Of a stretch of 64,000 nucleotides of DNA, positions 56,409-64,000 are shown in pieces (positions within the stretch are counted from its first letter, which is position 1; every line of letters begins with the position of its first letter). Made by a program: the position numbers and the translations under genes. Location of the stretch: assembly GCF_003576645.1 (NCBI RefSeq), contig NC_044925.1, positions 10,455,776-10,519,775 on the forward strand, in the 5' to 3' direction. Origin of the DNA: Ipomoea triloba (Eukaryota > Streptophyta > Magnoliopsida > Solanales > Convolvulaceae). The notes under the pieces were generated by a model. It was not told the DNA's origin and did no database searches. It saw only the letters and a program-made list of their open reading frames with translations.

Positions 56409-57171
56409 TCTGGTGACTTTTTAGAAAAAGAATTAGAAGAAAGTGCAGTAGTCATTGGATGAAGGGAAAACAACCTAGAAATCGAAAATGGTGCTTCAGA
56501 TCTGTGGAATAGTTTGGATGAAGGGAGGCTCAAATCTCTTCTGAAAAGCAAGCTACATTCATGAAAATTAAACCTAGAAATCAAAAATGGTGGTTTAGAT
56601 ATGTGGAAGAAGATCAAGATCGCCGGGAGTAGAGAATGGGCAACACTGCCATGGATGCAAACACAGTAGTTGCACATGAGGAGGTGCCGTCTGTGTTTTG
56701 CCGAGCCAAGATACGAGTCGCCGTCGGAAAGAAGGAAGACAAATATCATCACCGCCCCTTTCAACACAAGTTGAAGTTCTCTCACACACACACACAACCG
56801 TCGCCGCCACCAACCCAGCCCCCACCAACAGCGACGTAAAGCCGTCGCGAATATTTCAACAGCGACCGATGAAGAATACGACTTTTTCACCAGTCGTATT
56901 TTTATTTATTTTTTTTTTTAATTTATAGTCATTGAAACTGTTTTTCTTGCCGGAGTCGCGACGGAGACCAGAGACCAGAGGAAGAAACTGGTTTTTCTAA
57001 AATAAAATGACTATTTTGCCCTCAAAATAACGGTTCAATAACGACAATTGTAACGGAGGACCAAATTGCGTATGATTTTACAAATTGGAGGACTAAATTG
57101 GGTACAAAAAATACTTTGGAACTAAATCGAGTATTAGCTAATAGTCGGAGGACCATTTTGGGTATTAGCTC
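56164..57171. mobile_element. MULE-type MITE with exact 9-bp TSD TTAATAGAT
   Basis: About 180-bp inverted arms (AAAATGGTCCTCC near the left end, its reverse near the right), flanked by TTAATAGAT at 56155-56163 and 57172-57180. The 9-bp TSD and long TIRs fit Mutator-like elements. The centre holds an (ATT)n microsatellite (56364-56408) and a ~450-bp stretch with an open minus-strand frame that shows no recognised protein. Confidence 0.85.
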
Positions 57172-57227
57172 TTAATAGATAAAAAGTTTGCTTTATTAAT
57201 ATTTAGGGAAAAAAAAGTTCATAAAGC

Positions 57228-57433
57228 AAGTTAATACTTCCAATGGTCCTCCGAGTATTAGGGTTTTACCAATTGTAGTCCTTCGAGTTTAAAATGACCA
57301 CGAGACATCCTCCAAGTTTTAAAAAATAACCACTCGTGGTCCTTGGAGGACGTCTCGTGGTCATTTTAAACTCGGAGGACAATAGCTGGTAAAACCCTAA
57401 TACTCGGAGGACCATTATTGGAGGTATTAACTC
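57228..57433. repeat. Foldback element, near-perfect palindrome
   Basis: The two ~95-bp halves are reverse complements (AGTTAATACTTCCAATGGTCC at the left against GGACCATTATTGGAGGTATTAACT at the right, in parts). TGGTCCTCCGAGTATTAGGG relates it to the arms of the MULE-type MITE upstream. It could form a long hairpin RNA. Confidence 0.75.
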
Positions 57434-58408
57434 AAAATCAAAATATACAAGTATTTATACGAATGGGTTAATGCTATCTGGATCCTCCGAGTATAGTGGT
57501 TTTGTCACGTTTAGTCCTAAACATTCAAATTAGCTGCTTGCGGCCCTTCAACTTTCAAGTTAATTACCTGTGGTACTTCAACTTTCAAATTTTAACAGTT
57601 TGTGGTCCTTTAACTTTCAAATTTTAACTAGTGAGTATCTCGTGTGGAGTTCTTTCACCATCTTGCTTTGAATTTTTCTTCTTCTATGTTTCTTTTATTC
57701 AACCATGCATTCAAGTTTATTTTTATATTTTTTAATTGTCTATCATTTGAGTATAATATTTTCTATATTTGTGATTGACTTATTTGTAGGTTTTGAGGGC
57801 AATATACTGGTGTGAACTGTGACCTCCGTAGGTGTGCATTTGCACTATCGGTTGCTCGCAATTGGGTTTTCGTTGTATATGTGCATCTCTTCGTGACCTA
57901 GTGTACACTTTGTGTTCACGTGATGTGTGTGTACATTGTCAACTTGGTGTGTGTGCACTACAGTATAAATGCCTATGTATTTGTGCATTTCAACATGAAC
58001 CTGTGCACAGTGCAATGTATAAGTGTGGTGTGTTTGTACTATAGTACATATGCATATGCGTTTATTTTGTGGTGTGGTTTGCATATAATGATGTGTTTGT
58101 GCACTAGTAAGGTATATGAATCAATTATATATATATATATTATCATTATTGATGGATACCACCGAGTAGGGTATCCAGCCTGAAGAGCACCCGGTGTTTA
58201 GAGCCCGTTGATTGACTTCCTTTTCCAGTATATGGGTCGGGTACGAATGTCCAAGCAGCCCACCTGAAGTAGGTAGTCTGGTCATGGTACCAGACTGGAT
58301 GCGACACTCAGAGGCGGCGAATCGTGGATTCACGGGGAATCTCAACGGATTTGGTGAGATTCGTTCCTAATTCATATTAGGCAATATTTATGGCGGTTTG
58401 GGTAGTTT
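57434..58408. other. Diverged repeat arm and unassigned sequence
   Basis: 57470-57640 holds repeats of CTTCAACTTTCAA like a one-sided MITE arm. 57790-58110 is a TG/CA-rich low-complexity stretch whose frames are not genes. 58150-58175 can form a hairpin (GGATACC ... GGTATCC). Much of 57640-58768 may be the LTR of the Gypsy-like element that begins at 58769, but no left end was recognised. Confidence 0.4.
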
Positions 58409-58422
58409 AAGTAGCTTTCTTA

Positions 58423-58564
58423 GCCAAACACCTTGTGCTCAGATGGCAGAGTAGTGGCTCTCCCATATGGGAGGTCATGAGTTTGAGACTCAGTGGAGGC
58501 GATACTGACTCTTTGTGCTCCAATAGATTGAGAAAGTATGTTTGAACACATACTACAATGTAAA
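58423..58564 (+). mobile_element. tRNA-derived SINE with 14-bp TSD
   Basis: About 142 bp. Box A TGGCAGAGTAG fits the Pol III consensus at every position. Box B is close (AGTTTGAGACT). The flank AAGTAGCTTTCTTA at 58409-58422 recurs exactly at 58565-58578. A short A-rich 3' end is present. Confidence 0.87.
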
Positions 58565-58768
58565 AAGTAGCTTTCTTAAAGTTAAATTTGTTAATTTCTT
58601 CATTCTTTCCTTTTCATGGTGGCTCATTAATCTTAATGGGTTCTGATGTTAATGTAAGTGCAATTACTCTGTCCAATTGTTCTTGTTTTTTACTTCATTA
58701 ATTCAATTCTCTTGTTTTACGGTAGTGTTGGCCCGCCATGTTGCTATCTCGCGGCCGTAAAACCAACA

Positions 58769-59093
58769 TTGACGCCATCTGTGGGGAACGATACGAGAAG
58801 TCCCGTTTTCAACCTTGCTACGTGGCACAAACTCGTAGGAGTCGTCATTCTGGGAACGCCAACAACAATGTTGCCGCCCGTCTAGAGGCTAACCGTGGTT
58901 TAGCCAGAAATTTGTGCGAACAGTTGAACCGAGGGTCGGCCGACCTGCGTGCGCCGTTGAGTCTCCCTAATTCTGCTGAGCGATCACTAGCTCGCACAGG
59001 GCAACACGAAGTCCCACCAGTTGAGGTGCCGGTCATAGCACCAAATCCTCAGGCAGTTCCCGCAGCAATTTTTGGCGGATGTCATTGCCTAGG
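58769..59093 (+). mobile_element. Start of a Gypsy-like internal region with PBS, interrupted
   Basis: 58769-58787 (TTGACGCCATCTGTGGGGA) follows an LTR-like end CCAACA at 58768 and resembles the GGCGCCGTCTGTGGGGA-type PBS of Tat-clade Gypsy elements. An open plus-strand frame runs from 58738 through 59093, Arg/Asn-rich at first and Pro-rich later, like a gag N terminus. It is cut by the element starting at 59094. Confidence 0.5.
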
Positions 59094-60434
59094 TGACGGA
59101 TTGCAGTTTTGGGTAGGGTGAATTGTCAAAAGAAATGTGAATGTGATAAAATGGAAAGTCTGTGACTCCCCGAGTGTCGGTCTCGAAGGAAGGACGTGCA
59201 GGTGTGTCAAGTGTTTGTGTGTTCAAATGATTGAGTCATTGATAGATTTGAGTGTGGGTGTAGTCGTGGTGAATGCAGATTTAAAGGTGTAGAGGTTCAT
59301 AAGGTTGTGTAAGGGTGAAAGTAAAACAAATATGAGTAAGGAAATGTAAGAAAGTAAGGGATTGGATAGTGCTCATCTATGTTGCATCCTAGTGTGTCTA
59401 AGGCAATGGATAAACGGAGCAAAGATGTTGGCTATTCAGGAGTGTGTCTTCTTAGTCCTCTTCCACCTCTGTGTACTAGGGCTTCTTGGACTTAGGAGTG
59501 CCTTTAAGCAACCAAAGTCCTAAGAGACATTTTATCAAACACTTTAGCTACACACTTTCATACTATTCTTAAGAAGTCCATATGATCTATGATTGTTACA
59601 AAGCTTTCAATCCTAACTCTAATCAAAGACATGAAAGAGTCAAGAGCTTAATCTCTCATATAGATTGGCCAAATCAAAACAAGATATCATCAAAACAACA
59701 ATCAATAGACAAGAATAGAAATTCCAACAATCCAAGCAATTAGATCCAAAATAAGACATAAGATCATCACACTAGCAACATATCTTCACACAATCCAAAC
59801 CCTAGATTAAACTAGCCACTCATGATCAAGAATTCAAAGACAATAGCTAATTCAATCCAAGAACAAAATAATGAAAATGAAATAGATTAAGATGTAATAG
59901 AGATCACCTAGTAATGAAATGTTTCTTCAATCCAAGCTTGTTGTCTTCCTTACAAGGTGAAATTGCTAAGCTAAAAGTATCCTAAAAACTAAGAAATGAA
60001 AATTGTAAGAAGGAGGAACTCCTCAAATTGGAAAAGGGAAAAGCCTCCTCTGAAATTCTATCAAGGGGCCTTAAATAGTCTCCAAAATTTCGCCCTAGAA
60101 TCATTCTCGCACAGTGTTCCATCCACGCCTCCCACACGCGTGGTTGCGTGCGTGGTTGACTACTGGAATGTTGTCACGCGCACCAACACGCGTGTGGGCT
60201 TCATTCCGGGTCCTTCGGGGCTCCAGACTTGCTCGGTTTGCTTCTTAAGCTTGTTCTTTGTTCCTAATAGCTCCCGGGAACTCTGTACTGTCTCAAATTA
60301 TGCCAAAGGTAGCTTTGTGTGCGGTTAACGAATTTAAAGCACAAATCATCATAAAATTATCATTTAAGGATACTGAAAACGCTATAAAGCACCCTAGTTT
60401 ATACTCAAATAATGGGTTTCTTGGGAGCTTATCA
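59094..60434 (-). repeat. 3' LTR of the second non-autonomous element
   Basis: About 1341 bp; minus strand starts TGATAAGCTCCC beside the PPT and ends near CTGCAATCCGTCA. An ACGCGTG/CACGCG cluster lies at 60120-60195, in the same relative place as in the LTRs at 20166 and 25541. The 59094 border is inferred from the TG/CA rule. Confidence 0.75.
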
Positions 60435-62441
60435 AGTTTCCACACTTTACTTCTTGCTTGCCCTCAAGCAAGACAATATACTTTAAGCACATAAGCTTCC
60501 AAGATACTTACTCATACAAAACGGAACTCTTGGTCAATCAAAATGGTGGGTGTTTAAGACTATCGAAAAGGAAGAAATCTTTTGTGTTATCTACAAAGGA
60601 TGTTGGTCAGATGCCATTAACTCAAGGAATATTTTCGGGAAGTAAAAACCTTTCGTAGATAAACAATTAAAACAAAGGAACACACTTCTCACGCCACGCG
60701 CAAGCATGCAATTCTAAAATTCAAATTTACCTCTCATTTAATTAGGGCCTCTAGCCGATCCCACTAGTGGGAACGATGTGCACTAGTTAATCAACCCTTC
60801 CGTCCTAAATAAGTGAGGGTAGGGGCATGGACCACTCACCGCATATGGCTTAGTGCGGTCCCTCTTTTCTTCTCACTTCCTAGGATAACACCATCGAGCA
60901 ACCCGACTTCACATGGAGCTCCATGCTTTTTCGAAGACAGTGCAATGGGTACCCGAATCCTAGCGAAGCGGCTCACCTCATCTCTATTTTCTCAATTCCT
61001 GGGATCATTTTATGTGAACAACCGACTCCAGATAAAGCTTTTTGCTTACCGAAGACTATGGTTGAACGCAACCCAGCGAATTGGCTTTCCTCAATTTTTA
61101 ATCTCGGTGATTGGCCTTTTTGCCTTTTCAACTATTTCTCCAAGCAACCCCTCATGCCTTTTACTTTTGGGATTAAGGGATTTTTCACTCTTAAGCTTAC
61201 CAATAGGCTCACCTTTTGCCCCATGCCCTACCAAGGTTAGTTCAATTTCGGGCCTCGCTAAAATCTATCTTTCTCAAATTAAAAAGTGCACACTCCCGCT
61301 TCGAGAGATCCTTGACTAAGGTACTACGTAAATAAGAGGCGAACATCATGCAAGCAGGCAAGAATATAAACTTATTTGGCTCTAAACACTCTCATGGGTG
61401 CGAAAAGTAACTTCCTCAAAGATATTTCAAGAATAAAAATTTTTGGGCATCTAGTCAAAATTCTCTCTAGATAACACAAACAATAACTCTCTTTTCAAAT
61501 TGCAAATACACCCGTTTATCATTCCCAAGAGATCAACTTTCCAATTCTAAGCAAATAAGCATGTTAAACACAAAGTGCGTCCTTTCCACACTTTAAAATA
61601 AACATCATCCTCGATGTTTCCTTAGTTCACGGGGTAAAGGAAAAATGGGTTTCGAAAGATTTTCCAAATAAGAAATCCCTTTCCACACTTTAGAAATTGC
61701 TTTGGGATATAGGGTATAGTATAATTATCCTCTATTGATAGAATAACATGGTAAGCTCAAACAAACACATACAAAGCTATATAAACAAATTTTCCGCACT
61801 TTAGATTCAAAAACGGGGCTTAAAAAATAGAAAAGGGATAAGAGGTTAAACCAAGTATGCATCCCTCTTTCCACACTTTAGCTTCCAACATCGGTCGGCC
61901 TCCATTATTGATGCTCTATTCAAAAGATGGTAACAAGATATACAATAGAGATTCAAGAGAACTATTCAATTATTATAAACTTGATATAATATTTCATAGC
62001 AAAATAGATAAAAGCATAAAATATAGATAATAGAATATTTACAATAGAACTACGTAATATAGCAAAATTATTCAATTAGACTAGCAAATATAAAAGTGCA
62101 TAAAAATAAAGCAATTAAACATGAAAGCATTAAAATAAATGAAAAGCAAATAAAAGTAAATAAAGAAATAAAGGTCGGAACCCCACGCATAGGGAACCTA
62201 TTGTTCAGATGGGACAACCACTCAGTGTTAATGTTTCAAGGACTTCATTTCAAGAATCAAGAATCAAAGGGTCGGGAGGATGAGTACTGCATCACTGATC
62301 ACCAAACGAAGGAGGATTGAAGTGTCGGGCAAATTGAGCTTGAAGCTCCTAGATCATCCGTGCATTCTCCTCGACCTGTCTCCTTGTCTGGAGAATCTCC
62401 TCATTTTGGGCACGCATATATGTCATTTGTTCATCATGGAG
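60435..62441 (-). other. PPT and 3' non-coding region with four PPT-like motifs
   Basis: TAAAGTGTGGAAA (minus) occurs at 60437-60449 (the PPT), 61583-61595, 61680-61692 and 61868-61880, with a variant at about 61791-61803. The spacing resembles that at 21427-22866. No gene is supported. 61980-62170 is A-rich. Confidence 0.75.
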
Positions 62442-63524
62442 CTACCTGTGGAAGGCGTGAGAAGCCTCCCAATCCATTGAGGTCGGGCCACCGTGATGTG
62501 CACTAGGCTCGCCTTGCTCCGGCGCTGCTGCGGTATCATCTTCCTCCTCGTCATCCTCATCAGAATCATCATCACCTCCTATATCAAGGGCATCATCTCC
62601 TCCAAGCTTGAGATACATGGCGAAGAACTCACTCATAGAAAAGGCAATCATGGGGCCCTCATCCTTCTCACCTGCAAGGTGGTTTCCAAGGCCCAAACCC
62701 TGGCACAATCTCGTCACAAAAGGTCCAATAAATACTGTTTGTACCTTTCTCTTCATCTGGGTTTGCAGTCATCTTTTTGCCTGGACTCCCATGTTAACAT
62801 TGACACCATTCTCCATGCTCCACATGTAGAATAGGTCCTGTTTGTAAGCTTTGTTCCTGTTTGTTGTCCTTCCTGAGAGGTTCATCGCGAAAACCAATCT
62901 GATGGCTTTCAGATAATTCTTGGAGATGAGCTTCGCTTTCAAATTGGATGAGTCAAATGCTGCATTGTTTGTAATCTCCCTCCAGTAATCCACATAATCC
63001 CTGTCGGTATCAAAGTCAGTCTTGAAATTCCTGAAGTAAGGCATGGTTACCTGAATCGCATCGTGAAAACCGAGGGCAACACCCAGATCGTTCACTGAGA
63101 TGTGGTAGCGATTACCGAATAGGCAAAATTTGATGGACTCCTTCGCATCGTTGGCCTTACGCCTTATGTCAAGTGTGGCCAAGAACTCGTAGGTAACAGG
63201 CGAGTAAGTCGGGCCTCGCCACTCAAATAATCTGCCCAGCTGGGGGTACCTCCTTAATCTGTTTACGCCCTCTGTGCAATCAAATTCTCGCAAAACATTT
63301 TGGTCAAAGAAACGGCCTTCGTTCAACCGTTTGCCTCTGTAGGTGTCCACCAAGGCTCTCTCCGTAGCCGTTAAATGTCGTAGGGATTGGGTGCCACGTT
63401 CTTGGGGAACGGGAGGAACATCTACTTGTGGTTGGTTTCTCGGCGGTTGAGCTCTTGTTCTTGATCTACTCGATTCGGCATGATCATGTTTTGCTTTCTT
63501 TGCCATTTCTTTATGCCCTCTCAT
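62442..63524 (-). pseudogene. Athila ORF1-like protein with one in-frame TGA
   Basis: From an ATG at 63524, about 360 codons with one in-frame TGA at about 62769-62771. A basic, Arg/Pro/Gln-rich N terminus precedes a conserved core (GRFFDQNVLREFD, then YSPVTYEFLATLDIR and ISVNDLGVALGF) typical of plant Athila 'retrotransposon ORF-1' proteins. After the stop the frame continues with FIGPFVTRLCQGLGLG and a strongly acidic Asp/Glu run. An AG just before the start (TTTTTTAG) could be a splice acceptor. It occupies the gag position. Function beyond a gag-like role is unknown. Confidence 0.82.
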
Positions 63525-64000
63525 CCTAAAAAATTTAGAGAATTTAAAAATAATGCACATAGTAATTGGTTTATTGTAATCAACTTCCAATAAGACACCA
63601 ATGATTTTAGCTAAAATTTCTTGTCAAGAATTGGGGAATTTCGAAAAAAAAATAAAAATAGAGGTAGGGATTTTCGAAAATTTTGCCATAGTCTCCACTA
63701 TATTTTGATCAATTTCCATCATAAAAATATTGACAATACAAGTCCAATATCACACACATGCTCAATTTCATAGTAAGATTATTCAATTTGAGAGTCAAAT
63801 AAGAAGTCAACTTAAAAGTCAAGAATTTCAAAAAGTCAACTTCATCTTCTTCCCCAAATTCAAGAATTAGGGTTTTAAGGTGAAAATTCAATTTCAACAA
63901 TGTAGCATGTGTAATGTCAAATTGATGGTATATAATGGTTCTATAACAAGTTTACACATCAATTCAATCATCAATTTCATAATCTAAACAAGAAATTAAG
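63525..64000 (-). other. Leader of the second non-autonomous element
   Basis: Non-coding, AT-rich. No PBS is seen within the window, so the leader is longer than 476 bases or contains an intron. Nothing else is recognised. Confidence 0.5.

Larger units (their letters stand above)
59094..64000 (-). mobile_element. Second Athila-related non-autonomous LTR element (runs off window)
   Basis: Minus-strand order leftwards: leader (63525-64000), ORF1-like gene (62442-63524), long non-coding region with PPT-like motifs (60450-62441), PPT (60435-60449), 3' LTR (59094-60434). No protease, RT or integrase. Non-coding blocks match those of the element at 20166-26886. The 5' LTR lies outside the window, so the TSD cannot be checked, and the left border at 59094 is approximate. 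Confidence 0.82.

Noticed and set aside
56351..56890. 179-codon minus-strand frame
   Set aside because: It lies within the MULE-type MITE, ends in an (ATT)n-derived run of Ile and has no recognised domain.
57832..58183. Cys- and Val-rich frames on the plus strand
   Set aside because: They come from TG/CA-rich low-complexity DNA, with overlapping open frames in both strands.
58738..59121. A host gene with a 127-codon first exon
   Set aside because: A PBS-like sequence overlaps its start and an LTR element cuts it at about 59094, so a Gypsy gag start is more likely.
62493..62834. 113-codon plus-strand frame
   Set aside because: It is antisense to the Athila ORF1-like gene, which has family motifs.

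Overview
This is plant nuclear DNA from a repeat-rich dicot genome. It holds one conventional single-copy host gene, an ankyrin-repeat DHHC S-acyltransferase of the TIP1/PAT24 type with 13 exons (46604-53136, +). Almost everything else is transposable elements, many nested. The species cannot be fixed from the sequence. The plant assignment rests on Sirevirus-type Copia, Athila-type Gypsy, L1-type LINE, tRNA-derived SINEs and the TIP1 gene.

Layout. 1-13036: a Copia element of the Sirevirus (SIRE/Maximus) type on the minus strand with intact gag and pol. Its 3' LTR (1313-3622) runs directly into the PBS and gag of a second unit cut by the window edge, so the units form a head-to-tail tandem sharing an LTR. 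Between pol and the 3' LTR, where Sireviruses often carry an env-like gene, lies a complete two-exon gene in the opposite direction (4464-5409, +) that encodes an RWP-RK-domain protein and has its own TATA box. This captured transcription-factor-like gene is the most unusual thing in the window. 13735-28082: an older, broken Copia element (minus) carrying three later insertions with exact target-site duplications (TSDs): a solo LTR (TSD TAAGT), a hAT-type MITE (TSD CCCATACC) and a 6.7-kb non-autonomous LTR element (TSD GTAAA) encoding an unrecognised Tyr/Pro-rich plus acidic-repeat protein.

28083-30809: a CACTA-like terminus, a GC-rich minisatellite, a hAT-like MITE and AT-rich repeats. 30810-44435: a 5'-truncated L1-type LINE (minus), split at 32402-42759 by a 10.3-kb Athila-type Gypsy element (+, TSD CGGTT). 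The two Gypsy LTRs are almost identical, yet its gag-pol holds eight in-frame TAA/TAG codons and two frameshifts. 44551-46272: two inverted-repeat DNA elements, one filled with a 12-bp-core minisatellite. 46604-53136: the TIP1-like gene, with SINEs and duplications in its introns.

53137-58768: AT-rich intergenic DNA with a Helitron-like end, nested MITEs, a MULE-type MITE with an exact 9-bp TSD, a foldback element and a SINE with a 14-bp TSD. 58769-64000: the start of a Gypsy-like internal region, interrupted by a second non-autonomous Athila-related element (minus) that encodes an Athila ORF1-like protein and runs off the window.

Single N characters at 2635, 3327, 3470 and 33045 sit beside local duplications or homopolymers and look like assembly joins, so the structures next to them need caution.
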